A stretch of DNA of 64,000 nucleotides from contig NZ_BOPA01000018.1 of the NCBI RefSeq assembly GCF_016863515.1, positions 204,842 to 268,841 of the forward strand, in the 5' to 3' direction. Within the stretch, counting starts at the first letter, position 1. Each line of letters begins with the position of its first letter. Positions 17,705 through 25,838 of the stretch are shown here, piece after piece. The position numbers and the translations under genes are program-made. This DNA is from Micromonospora gifhornensis (GTDB taxonomy: Bacteria > Actinomycetota > Actinomycetes > Mycobacteriales > Micromonosporaceae). The notes beneath the pieces were generated by a model. It was not told the DNA's origin. It saw only the letters and a program-made list of their open reading frames with translations, and made no database searches.

Positions 17705-19204
17705 GTGCCCCCGACGACACCCGCACCCCGTACGGTGCCGGACCTGCTGGACTGGCGCGCCGGTCTGCACCCGGAACAGGTGGCCGTCGAGGTGCACGGC
17801 GTGGCCACCCTGACCTTCGCCGACTGGGCCGCCGAGTCGAGTCGACTCGCCGCCGCCCTGCGGGCCCGGGGCCTGCGTCGAGGTGACCGGGTCGGCCTGC
17901 TGTTCGGTGCCGGCGACTGGACCCGCTTCGCCGTCGCGTACTGCGGGGTGCTGCGGGCCGGCGGGGTGGCCGTGCCCCTGTCCGACCGGCTCGCCGCCGG
18001 ACAACTCGAATACGCGCTGACCCACTGCGCGGCCACCGCCGTGCTGCACGGCGACGACACCCCCGCCCCGCCCGTGCCGGCCGGACTGCCGGTCTGGACC
18101 TGCGCCGACCTGCTCACCGAGACGGCCCCCGAGCACGTCGACGCCCCGACGGCCCGCCCCGGTGACCTCGCCCAGATCCTCTACACCTCCGGCACCACCG
18201 GGCGGCCCAAGGGGGTGGCGGCCAGCCACGCCAACCTGACCGTCGGGGCACCGCAGCATCCCCGCCGGCTGGCCCTGGCCCACTCCCGGCGGTTCCTGCA
18301 CGCCTTCGCCATCGGCACCAACGCCGGGCAGACCATGCTGCTCAACGCGCTCACCGCCAAGGCCGGCGCGCTGACCCTGCCCCGCTTCACCCCACTGCGC
18401 TTCGCCCGGCTGGTCGAGGCCCCCGGCACCGGCACCGTCTTCGTGGTCCCGTCGATCGCCGTCGAACTGCTCGACTCCGGCGCGCTGCGCGGACGGGACA
18501 CCAGCGGCGTACAGCTGATCGGGTCCACCGCCGCGCCGCTGGCACCGGCGGTCGCCGCCCGGCTGGCCGAGGCCTTCCCGGCGGCGACAATCGTCAACTA
18601 CTACACCTCCACCGAGGCGGCCCCGGCGCAGACCACGATGATCTACGACCCGGCGCGGCGGGACGCGGTCGGCCGACCGGTCGGCGGACAGCTGATGGTC
18701 GCCGACGCCGACGGCAACCCGCTGCCCGCCGGCACCACCGGCGACGTGTGGCTGCGCGCCCCCTTCACCCGCGCCTACTACCGCGACGAGGCCGCCAACC
18801 GGGCCACCTTCCGCGACGGGTGGGTGCGGATGGGCGACGTCGGTCGCCTCGACGCCGACGGCTACCTGTACCTCACCGACCGGCACCAGGACGTGATCAA
18901 GACCGGCGCGTTCAAGGTCTCCACGCTGGAGGTGGAATCGGCACTGTACGAACACCCCCTGGTCGCCGAGGCCGCCGTGGTCGGGGTACCGCACCCGGTG
19001 CTCGGCTCGGCGGTCGCCGCCGCCGTCGTGGTCCGCCCCCCGGCCGGCCCGGACGACCTCACCCTGCCCGTGGTACGCGGCTTCCTCGCCGACCGGCTGG
19101 CCGACTACCAGTTGCCCGCCCGGCTCCTGGTGCTCGACCGGCTGCCGCACAACGAGGGCGGCAAGGTGCTCAAACGGCAGCTCACCGACCTGTTCGAGAC
19201 ATGA
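17705..19204 (+). CDS. Acyl/aryl-AMP ligase (class I adenylate-forming enzyme)
   Basis: A 499-residue stand-alone adenylating enzyme. YTSGTTGRPKG is the P-loop-like A3 motif, YYTSTEAAPAQT the A5 region, MGDVGRLDADGYLYLTDR the A7/A8 hinge and NEGGKVLKRQL carries the catalytic C-terminal Lys. At about 500 residues it lacks the insertion that typically marks long-chain fatty acyl-AMP ligases, so an aryl or short acyl substrate is as likely as a fatty acid. GTG 17705 lies two bases after the stop of the upstream NRPS, and its own stop overlaps the next ATG, so all three genes are translationally coupled. It most likely charges the ACP encoded at 22366-22620 with the starter acid. Confidence 0.87.
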   Translation: MPPTTPAPRTVPDLLDWRAGLHPEQVAVEVHGVATLTFADWAAESSRLAAALRARGLRRGDRVGLLFGAGDWTRFAVAYCGVLRAGGVAVPLSDRLAAGQLEYALTHCAATAVLHGDDTPAPPVPAGLPVWTCADLLTETAPEHVDAPTARPGDLAQILYTSGTTGRPKGVAASHANLTVGAPQHPRRLALAHSRRFLHAFAIGTNAGQTMLLNALTAKAGALTLPRFTPLRFARLVEAPGTGTVFVVPSIAVELLDSGALRGRDTSGVQLIGSTAAPLAPAVAARLAEAFPAATIVNYYTSTEAAPAQTTMIYDPARRDAVGRPVGGQLMVADADGNPLPAGTTGDVWLRAPFTRAYYRDEAANRATFRDGWVRMGDVGRLDADGYLYLTDRHQDVIKTGAFKVSTLEVESALYEHPLVAEAAVVGVPHPVLGSAVAAAVVVRPPAGPDDLTLPVVRGFLADRLADYQLPARLLVLDRLPHNEGGKVLKRQLTDLFET

Positions 19205-22200
19205 CCACCGCCAGCACAACCAGGGGAGCAGATGTGGGCACCGCCGAGGCGACGTACGCACAGCACGCGGTCTGGTTCACCGAGCAGGCCGGGACAGCCG
19301 GCGCGGCGTATCACATGGCGTTGGGCGTACGGTTCGGCGCCGAACTGGACACCCAGTCCCTCGTCGCGGCCTGCACGAGCGTGATCGAGCGGCACCCGAT
19401 CCTGTCCGCCCGGATCACCGGCGACGACGACGGCACCCCGCGGCTGGCCCCGGCCGACACCCGCCCGTCGGTCGGCTTCGGTGACCTGACCGATGCCCGG
19501 ATCGCCGAGGAGATCGCCCGCCCGTTCGACCTGCACACCGGACCGCTGGCCCGGTTCACCCTGCTCACCGGCGCCGACGGGGAGCACCTGCTGCTGGTCA
19601 CCGCACACCACGTGGCCTTCGACGGCACCTCCAAGGACGTCCTCGCCCGGGACCTGGCCGTCGCGTACGCCGCCGCCCGGACGCACGAGCCCACCGACCC
19701 GCCGGCCCGCGTCGGCGAATACAGCGGCCCCGCGGGCGACTACACCGGCCTCGCCGCGGCCGAACAGCAGCGGGTTGCCGCAGACCTGCCCGCCGCCCGC
19801 GACTACTGGGCCCGGCACTGGTCCGGCCCCGGCGACGTGGTCCTGCCCGGTCTGCGTCGGCTGCCCACCGCCGCCGAACCCGGTGCCACCGTCGCCGCGG
19901 ACCTGCCCGCCGACCTGGTCGACGGGGTCGACCGGCTGGCCCGCACCCTGGGCGTGACCCGCTTCGAGGTGCTCTTCGCAGCCCTGCATGCCCTGCTGGC
20001 CCGCTACGGCAACCAGGGCGTTCCGGTGGGGGTGGCGTTGTCCACCCGTACCCCTGAGCAGGCCGACCTGGTCGGGCTCTTCGTCAACGAACTACCGGTC
20101 GCCGCCGACGCCGCCACGGCGACCTTCCGCGAGCATGCCCTCGCGCTGCGGGCCCGGCTGCGGGAGGTGTACCGGCACCGGGCCGTACCGCTGGCCCATG
20201 CCGTGCCCGGCCTGCGGCCGGCACCGGCGCTCACCCCGGTCAGCGTCGCCTACCGGCGGCGTGCCGCCGAGCCGGCCTTTCCCGGCGTGCCCAGTCAGGT
20301 GGAGTGGACGCTGTTCAGCGGCGCCGCCCGCAACGCGTTGCACGTGCAGATCGTCGACGCGCCCACCGGCATCACGGTCGGCCTTCAGCACAGCCCTGCC
20401 GTCATCGACACCGACGCGGTACGCCGCATCGGCGGACACCTGCACACCCTGCTCGCCGCCGTGATCACCGACCCGGACCGGCCGGTGGCGCGGCTGCCGC
20501 TGCTGCCCGACACGGAACTCGACCAGGTCACCCGTGCCGGCACCGACACCGCCCGCAGCTATCCGGTGGCGACCGTGCCGGACCTGTTCGCCGCCCGGGT
20601 CGCGGCGGACCCGGGCGCCCCGGCCCTGGTCGACGGCGGCCTGACGCTGAGCTACCGCCGACTCGACGAGGCCAGTCGGCGGCTCGCCGGGGCGTTGCGG
20701 CAGCGCGGCATCGGCCCCGCATCGCTTGTGGCGATGCCACTGGAACGGTCCTGGCAGGCGGTGGTGACCATGCTGGCGGTGCTGCGCTGCGGCGCCGCGT
20801 ACCTGCCGATCGACCCGGCTCACCCGGCGGCCCGGCAGCAGGCGGTGCTGGCCGACGCCGCCCCGGACCTGGTGGTGACCGCCACCGGAACCGCCTCGGA
20901 CCGGCCCACCCTGGCGCTGACCGACGTCGCCCTGCTCGACGGCTCGCTGCCGACCGAACCCGACGAGCGCCCCGGCGTCGATGAACTGGCCTATGTGCTC
21001 TACACCTCCGGATCCACCGGCCGTCCGAAGGGCGTGGCGGTCCGGCACGGCTCGCTGGCGAACATGCTGTTCGGGGTCCGGGACCTGCTGGACAGCGGGC
21101 CGACGCACCGTTGGCTGCACCTGACGTCGCTGTCGTTCGACATCTCCACGGTGGAGGTCTTCCTGCCCCTGGTCACCGGCGGTCAGGTGGTGGTCGCCTC
21201 GACGGTGAGCGCCCTGGACGGCCCGGCCGTGTTGACGTTGGTCCGCTCCGCCGGCGTCACCCACGCCCAGGCCACCCCGTCCGGCTGGCGGGTGCTGCTG
21301 GAAGCGGGCCTCGGTGCCCCGGGTGACCCCGCGCCGCCGCTGGTCGCGGTCGCCGGTGGGGAGGCGCTGCCGGTCACCCTCGCCCGGGAGTTGCGGGCCC
21401 GCACGGCCCGGCTGATCAACGGGTACGGCCCGACCGAAGCCACCGTGTACGCCACGATGGCCGACATTCCCGCCGACCCCGTGGACGTCACCATCGGCAC
21501 TGCACTGCCGAACGTGCGGGCGTACATCCTGGATGCGGCGGGTCTGCCTGCACCCGTCGGCCTGCCCGGTGAGCTGCACCTGGCCGGTGCCGGGGTGGCC
21601 CTCGGCTACCTGGGGCACGACGACCTGACCGCGCAACGGTTCGTACCCGACCCGTACGGTCCGGTCGGGGAGCGGATGTACCGCACCGGGGACCGGTGCC
21701 GGTGGCGGCCGGACGGGCACATCGAGTTCCTCGGCCGCACCGATCACCAGGTCAAGATCCGCGGCCATCGGATCGAGCTGGGGGAGATCGACGCTCGGCT
21801 GCTCGACCATCCCGGGGTGGCCGAGGCGGTCACCGTGCTCCGGCAGGACACCGACGAGCCGCGCCTGGTCGCCTACCTGGTGCCCCGACCGGGCGTGGTG
21901 CTGGAGCCGGCCGAGCTGCGTCACCATCTCGCGTCGAGCCTGCCGCAGGCGGCCCTGCCCAGCGACCACGTCATCCTCGACCGGCTGCCGCTGAACGCGA
22001 ACGGCAAGGTGGACCGGGCTGCACTACCCGCACCGACCGCCCGGCCGACCGCCGTTGCCGCCGGGCCGGTCGACGCTGTCGGGCCGGTCGACGCCGCCGG
22101 GCCGGTCGACGCCGCCGGGCCGGTCGACAACGATCCGCTGGTGGCGGAGCTTCGGCTGATCTGGCAGGAGGTGCTGCGGATCCCCGACATCGGCGTGCAC

Positions 22201-22362
22201 GAGGACCTGTTCGACCTGGGTGGACACTCGCTGACCATCACCCGGATCAGCGGTCGCATCCAGCAACGGCTCGGGGTCGACGTACCGCTGGACGCCTTCT
22301 TCGACACCCCGACCATCGCCGAGATCGCCGACATCGTCCGACAGGTGAAGAAGGAGTCCTGA
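19201..22362 (+). CDS. NRPS module C-A-T without release domain
   Basis: A 1053-residue single module: condensation domain (about 15-440) with intact HHVAFDG (136-142), adenylation domain (about 455-960, YTSGSTGRPKG from 601) and carrier domain (LGGHSLT, Ser1010). It ends just after the carrier domain with no epimerase or thioesterase. Hand-aligned code D-I-V-Q-V-G-G-V-Y-K has no confident match; it only loosely recalls glycine codes starting D-I-L-Q. A run of GPVDAA hexapeptides forms the A-T linker. ATG 19201 overlaps the ligase stop. Lacking release chemistry, it probably accepts the ACP-bound acyl starter and passes acyl-aminoacyl to the C-A-T-TE-MFS protein. Confidence 0.92.
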   Translation: MTTASTTRGADVGTAEATYAQHAVWFTEQAGTAGAAYHMALGVRFGAELDTQSLVAACTSVIERHPILSARITGDDDGTPRLAPADTRPSVGFGDLTDARIAEEIARPFDLHTGPLARFTLLTGADGEHLLLVTAHHVAFDGTSKDVLARDLAVAYAAARTHEPTDPPARVGEYSGPAGDYTGLAAAEQQRVAADLPAARDYWARHWSGPGDVVLPGLRRLPTAAEPGATVAADLPADLVDGVDRLARTLGVTRFEVLFAALHALLARYGNQGVPVGVALSTRTPEQADLVGLFVNELPVAADAATATFREHALALRARLREVYRHRAVPLAHAVPGLRPAPALTPVSVAYRRRAAEPAFPGVPSQVEWTLFSGAARNALHVQIVDAPTGITVGLQHSPAVIDTDAVRRIGGHLHTLLAAVITDPDRPVARLPLLPDTELDQVTRAGTDTARSYPVATVPDLFAARVAADPGAPALVDGGLTLSYRRLDEASRRLAGALRQRGIGPASLVAMPLERSWQAVVTMLAVLRCGAAYLPIDPAHPAARQQAVLADAAPDLVVTATGTASDRPTLALTDVALLDGSLPTEPDERPGVDELAYVLYTSGSTGRPKGVAVRHGSLANMLFGVRDLLDSGPTHRWLHLTSLSFDISTVEVFLPLVTGGQVVVASTVSALDGPAVLTLVRSAGVTHAQATPSGWRVLLEAGLGAPGDPAPPLVAVAGGEALPVTLARELRARTARLINGYGPTEATVYATMADIPADPVDVTIGTALPNVRAYILDAAGLPAPVGLPGELHLAGAGVALGYLGHDDLTAQRFVPDPYGPVGERMYRTGDRCRWRPDGHIEFLGRTDHQVKIRGHRIELGEIDARLLDHPGVAEAVTVLRQDTDEPRLVAYLVPRPGVVLEPAELRHHLASSLPQAALPSDHVILDRLPLNANGKVDRAALPAPTARPTAVAAGPVDAVGPVDAAGPVDAAGPVDNDPLVAELRLIWQEVLRIPDIGVHEDLFDLGGHSLTITRISGRIQQRLGVDVPLDAFFDTPTIAEIADIVRQVKKES
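22063..22128 (+). repeat. 18-bp in-frame minisatellite in the NRPS A-T linker
   Basis: The unit GGGCCGGTCGACGCCGCC is repeated 3.7 times (22063, 22081, 22099, partial 22117) with two substitutions in the first copy. It encodes GPVDA(A/V) hexapeptides between the adenylation and carrier domains. Copy number may vary between strains by slippage. Confidence 0.9.
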
Positions 22363-22365
22363 GAC

Positions 22366-22620
22366 GTGGATGACACTGCACTGCGCGAGCGGGTCGCGGC
22401 ACTTGTGGGCGAGGCCACGGCGGGCGAGGTGGCGGCGGCCGACGTGCTGGCCGGCGACTCCCTGATCGCCCTCGGCGTCGACTCGCTCGCCCTGCTGCGC
22501 CTGGTCGACGCGATCGAGCTGGAGTACGGCGTCGAAGTCGACCTGAACGGCGGTCCGCCCCTGGACACCCTCGACGACCTGGTGGCCCTGCTGACCGCCA
22601 CCGGTCCGGCAGGAGGTTGA
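22366..22620 (+). CDS. Acyl carrier protein
   Basis: An 84-residue free-standing carrier protein. LGVDSLALLRLVDAIE is the phosphopantetheine site (Ser40), in the ACP-style DSL context rather than the GGHS context of the NRPS carrier domains. GTG 22366 follows AAGGAG, which lies in the tail of the upstream NRPS gene three bases away, so it is part of the same operon. It is the natural partner of the AMP ligase at 17705-19204 and would present the starter acyl group to a condensation domain. Confidence 0.88.
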   Translation: MDDTALRERVAALVGEATAGEVAAADVLAGDSLIALGVDSLALLRLVDAIELEYGVEVDLNGGPPLDTLDDLVALLTATGPAGG

Positions 22621-22688
22621 TGACCGCGTTGGCCGGCGTCAGGGTGCGCTAATCTCCCACCCAGATGGCCGTCGATGCGAGGAGTGTG

Positions 22689-23360
22689 ATGTCCCCCAAG
22701 ACCGGAAGGCCCTCCTACCTGCTCGATCCGCCCGCCCGTAAGGGGTCCGCCCGGACCCGCCTGGTCGCCGGCATCGCTGCGGCGGCGCTGGCCACCGGCC
22801 TGCTCGGCGGGCTGATCGGCTACTCCGTGGGGCGGCCGAGCGAGACCGAGGCGAGCATCGCGCAGCTGCAGAAGGCCGACGCCGAGCGCGACGCGCAGCA
22901 GATCATCGAGCTCACCGACCTGGCCCACCGGACCGGAGACGAGCTGTCGCCCATCCTCACGGCCATCCGGCAGGCGTCGGACGCCGGCCGCCCACCCGAG
23001 GCGGCGCAGGTCGGCAAGTGGCAGCAGACCATGCGGCAGCTGACCGAGCGGTTCGCCGACCCGCCGTCGGGTACGACCGCCACGAACGTCGCCCGTGGCG
23101 GGCTGCGCAGCGCGGTGGAACAGGCCGCCATCGCGGTCGACACGCTCGCCCTGGCCACTGCCGACAACACTGCCGACGAACGGCTGACGCTGGCCGCGCG
23201 GCAGGCGGCTGTCGCCGTGACCACCTGGTCGGTGGCCGCCACCCAGCTCGACCAGATCAACATCGACGCCGGGCAGGGCCACCAGCACGTGCACCTGGAC
23301 ACCGGCGGCGCGGACGGCGCCTTGACGCCCGACGGCGCGGCCGAGGGACACGGCGGCTGA
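22689..23360 (+). CDS. Single-pass membrane protein of unknown function, His/Asp-rich tail
   Basis: A 223-residue protein. A basic N-terminus (KTGRPSYLLDPPARKGSART) precedes one transmembrane helix (about residues 25-47, VAGIAAAALATGLLGGLIGY). An extracytoplasmic helical domain of about 130 residues follows, and then a tail GQGHQHVHLD that could bind metal. ATG 22689 follows GAGGAG; GTG 22686 is an alternative. It starts 68 bases after the ACP gene and may be read through from the NRPS operon, but no homology to biosynthetic enzymes is recognisable. Confidence 0.65.
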   Translation: MSPKTGRPSYLLDPPARKGSARTRLVAGIAAAALATGLLGGLIGYSVGRPSETEASIAQLQKADAERDAQQIIELTDLAHRTGDELSPILTAIRQASDAGRPPEAAQVGKWQQTMRQLTERFADPPSGTTATNVARGGLRSAVEQAAIAVDTLALATADNTADERLTLAARQAAVAVTTWSVAATQLDQINIDAGQGHQHVHLDTGGADGALTPDGAAEGHGG

Positions 23361-23370
23361 TCCGCGCTGG

Positions 23371-23401
23371 TCCCCGCCGGCATCGGGCCGGCCGGCGGGG
23401 A
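23371..23401. terminator. Hairpin terminator between convergent genes
   Basis: An 11-bp perfect stem (TCCCCGCCGGC 23371-23381 with its complement 23391-23401) and a 9-base loop, placed 10 bases after the membrane-protein gene and before the minus-strand flavoprotein gene. Confidence 0.7.
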
Positions 23402-23460
23402 TCTCGGGCGGTAAGGACTTCGGGCGGTGAGGACTTCGGGCGGCGCGGCGGAGCGAGGGG

Positions 23461-24939
23461 TCACCCCGCGCAGCAGCTGCCCCCGGCGGAGGCGGTGACC
23501 AGACCGAGTTCGGAACGCGGCAGGTCCACGCTCGGGGTGGCGGAGCAGACGCCGGTCTCGGGCAGGTCGAGTTGCACGTCACGGGCGGCGACCCAGTCCC
23601 CGGCCAGGGCCGCGGCGACGGAGCGGACCTGCTCGTATCCGGTGGCCATCAGGAAGGTCGGGGCGCGACCGTAGGACTTCATGCCGACGGCGAAGTAGCC
23701 GGGTTCGGGTTGGGTGAGTTCGTCGACGCCGTGCGGGCGGACGGTGCCACAGGAGTGGTCGTTCGGGTCGATCAGTGGGGCGAGGGCCCGGGTGCAGCCC
23801 AGCACGGGGTCGAGGTCGAGGCGTAGTTCGGCGGCGATGCGGTGGTCGGGTCGGAAACCGGTGGCGGCGACGATCCGGTCCGCGGTCACCGTACGCCCGT
23901 CGGCGGCGGTCAACTGGATGTTCCCGTCGACGGCGGTGACGGCGTGCACCGCGAAGCCGGTGACCAACCGGACCCGACCGGAGTCGACGAGCAGTGTGAC
24001 TCCGGTGCCCAGCGCGCCCCGGCCGGGAAGCGCGTCGGCGTCCCCGCCGCCGATCGCCCGGTCGATGGAACCGCTCCGGGTGGCCCAGGTGACGGTCGTG
24101 CCCGGCTGCTGTGCCGCCAGTTCGGCGAGCGCGAGCAGCGTGTTCGCGGCAGAGTGTCCCGCGCCGACGACGACGGTGTGTCGGCCGGCGTAGCGCTCAC
24201 GGTCGACGCCCAGCACGTCGGGCAGCGCCGGGTCGACGAACGTTCTGGTCTGCGGGTCGGTCTCGCCGTGCGCGGGGAGTCCGTTGGCGCCGAGCACGTT
24301 CGGGGTGCGCCAGGTGCCGGAGGCATCGACGACCGCGGCGGCGAGGACGTCCTCGCCGGTGGCCAGGCGTACGACGAACGGCGCCTGCTCACGGCCGGCG
24401 GTCCGCACCCGGTCGACGCCGACGCGGCCGATCGCCGCGACCGGGGCGTCGTAGCGGACGTGCCTGGCGATCTGCGGCAGCGTTGCCAGGGGCCGCAGGT
24501 ACGCCTCGACCAGCTCCGCGCCGGTGGGCAGCAGGTCGGGGTCGGGGCCGACCCAGCCGGCGGCTTCCAGCAGCCGCCGGGCGGCGTGGTCGACGTTGTA
24601 CCGCCACGGCGAGAACAGCTGCACGTGGCCCCACTCGGTCACGGCGGCTCCGGCCGAGGTCCCGGCTTCCAGCACCGTGAAGGGCAGCCCTCGCTCGTGC
24701 AGGTGTGCCGCCGCGGCCAGCCCCACCGGCCCGGCGCCGATCACCACGACCGGGTACGGCCCGTCGACCCGTCCGGCCATCGGAGTCGTCGTGCTGACAT
24801 CAGGCGCGGCTGATGTGCCGACCGGGTCGCAGCAGGTCGCGTCCGCCGCGACATTCTCGTCCGGGCCGCAGCCGGTGTCGGCCTGTCCGGCGGCCGCATC
24901 GGTGCCGCAGCATGCTGCGGTGGCCTGCTCCTCGCTCAT
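23461..24939 (-). CDS. Cys-rich FAD/NAD(P)-dependent oxidoreductase of the arsenic locus (ArsO-like)
   Basis: A 492-residue flavoprotein. VIGAGPVGLAAAAHL is the FAD Rossmann motif and VVGAGHSAANTLLAL the NAD(P)H motif, in the layout of class B flavin monooxygenases. The N-terminal 50 residues carry CCG, CG and CC clusters (ACCGTD, TGCGPDE, ATCCDP) and the protein ends in SCCAG. Paired cysteines at both ends are unusual and suggest arsenite or metal binding. It is divergent from the tandem ArsR gene and the ACR3-ArsC fusion; flavin monooxygenases linked to ars operons (ArsO-type) are known but poorly characterised. ATG 24939 follows AGAGGAAG. Confidence 0.8.
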   Translation of the reverse strand: MSEEQATAACCGTDAAAGQADTGCGPDENVAADATCCDPVGTSAAPDVSTTTPMAGRVDGPYPVVVIGAGPVGLAAAAHLHERGLPFTVLEAGTSAGAAVTEWGHVQLFSPWRYNVDHAARRLLEAAGWVGPDPDLLPTGAELVEAYLRPLATLPQIARHVRYDAPVAAIGRVGVDRVRTAGREQAPFVVRLATGEDVLAAAVVDASGTWRTPNVLGANGLPAHGETDPQTRTFVDPALPDVLGVDRERYAGRHTVVVGAGHSAANTLLALAELAAQQPGTTVTWATRSGSIDRAIGGGDADALPGRGALGTGVTLLVDSGRVRLVTGFAVHAVTAVDGNIQLTAADGRTVTADRIVAATGFRPDHRIAAELRLDLDPVLGCTRALAPLIDPNDHSCGTVRPHGVDELTQPEPGYFAVGMKSYGRAPTFLMATGYEQVRSVAAALAGDWVAARDVQLDLPETGVCSATPSVDLPRSELGLVTASAGGSCCAG

Positions 24940-25103
24940 GATCACGACTTCCTCTGCTTGTTGACGTGGGCGGACGCGTGTCGTCAGGCGTCGCGTTGCG
25001 TCCGGCGACCGGGTGATCCGGCCAGGACCGGCTCCGGCGCGGCGGATCAGCTGCAATCGATCAGTGGCTCGATTCCTGTCGAACCGGTGCCCTACCTTGC
25101 ATC

Positions 25104-25127
25104 CTAGCTAGACGACTGTCAAGCTAG
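25104..25127. promoter_or_regulatory. Candidate ArsR operator
   Basis: CTAGCT (25104-25109) and AGCTAG (25122-25127) form a perfect inverted repeat with a 12-base spacer, ending four bases before ATG 25132. GCTAGACG also occurs twice as a direct repeat here. No Shine-Dalgarno is present before the ATG, so the transcript is probably leaderless and a bound repressor would sit on the promoter. Binding is inferred. Confidence 0.55.
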
Positions 25128-25131
25128 ACGC

Positions 25132-25836
25132 ATGTCGGTCCTTCCCGTGCTGGACGCCGCGTCCGGCTGCTGCCCGCCGCTGGCCGTGCAGCCTCTCGCC
25201 CCGCCGGTCGCCGGCGAGCTGGCACCGCTGTTCAAGGCGCTGGGCGACCCGGTCAGGCTGCGGTTGCTGTCGCTGATCGCCTCCACCACGGAGGTGTGCG
25301 TCTGCGAGCTGACCGAGGCCTTCGACGTCACCGGCGCGACCATCTCGCACCATCTGCGGGTGTTGCGTGAGTCCGGCCTGGTCGACAGTGAACGCCGGGG
25401 CACCTGGGTCTACTACTGGGTCCGCCGGGAGGCCCTTGACCTGCTCGGCAACCTGCTGACCAGCAACACCGACACGCCGAGCCGTGGCGCACCGGCGCCA
25501 CCGCAGGTGCGACCCGAAACGGATCAGCAGCAACTGATATCAGCCAATCCTGATGTGGTGCGGTTGTTGGCGGATCCGTTGCGGGCGCGGATCGTGCAGA
25601 TCCTCGCCGACGGCCCGGCGACCACGTCGCACCTGGTCGCGGACACCGCGGCCAAGCAGCCCAATGTGTCCGGACACCTCAAGCTGCTGCGCGAGGCCGG
25701 TGTGGTGACCGCCGAGCCACGCGGGCGCTTCACCTACTACCGACTCGTCCCGGAGGTCCTGCAGGGTGCGGCGCTGCACCTGGCCGACCTCGCCGCGCAG
25801 GCCCGCGCCCATTCCGAGAACTTCCGGGCCTGCTGA
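25132..25836 (+). CDS. Fused double ArsR-type arsenic repressor
   Basis: A 234-residue protein with two winged-helix ArsR domains in one chain. Domain 1 (about 28-100) has the metalloid-sensing CVCEL motif (Cys56, Cys58) and recognition helix ATISHHLRVLRESGLV; an extra Cys pair (Cys13, Cys14) lies in the N-terminal arm. Domain 2 (about 138-215) has recognition helix PNVSGHLKLLREAGVV but lacks the Cys pair; the chain ends in Cys234. ArsR proteins normally act as homodimers, so a covalent pseudo-dimer with one sensing half is unusual. It precedes the ACR3-ArsC gene by two bases and presumably represses it and the divergent flavoprotein gene. Confidence 0.87.
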   Translation: MSVLPVLDAASGCCPPLAVQPLAPPVAGELAPLFKALGDPVRLRLLSLIASTTEVCVCELTEAFDVTGATISHHLRVLRESGLVDSERRGTWVYYWVRREALDLLGNLLTSNTDTPSRGAPAPPQVRPETDQQQLISANPDVVRLLADPLRARIVQILADGPATTSHLVADTAAKQPNVSGHLKLLREAGVVTAEPRGRFTYYRLVPEVLQGAALHLADLAAQARAHSENFRAC

Positions 25837-25838
25837 CA

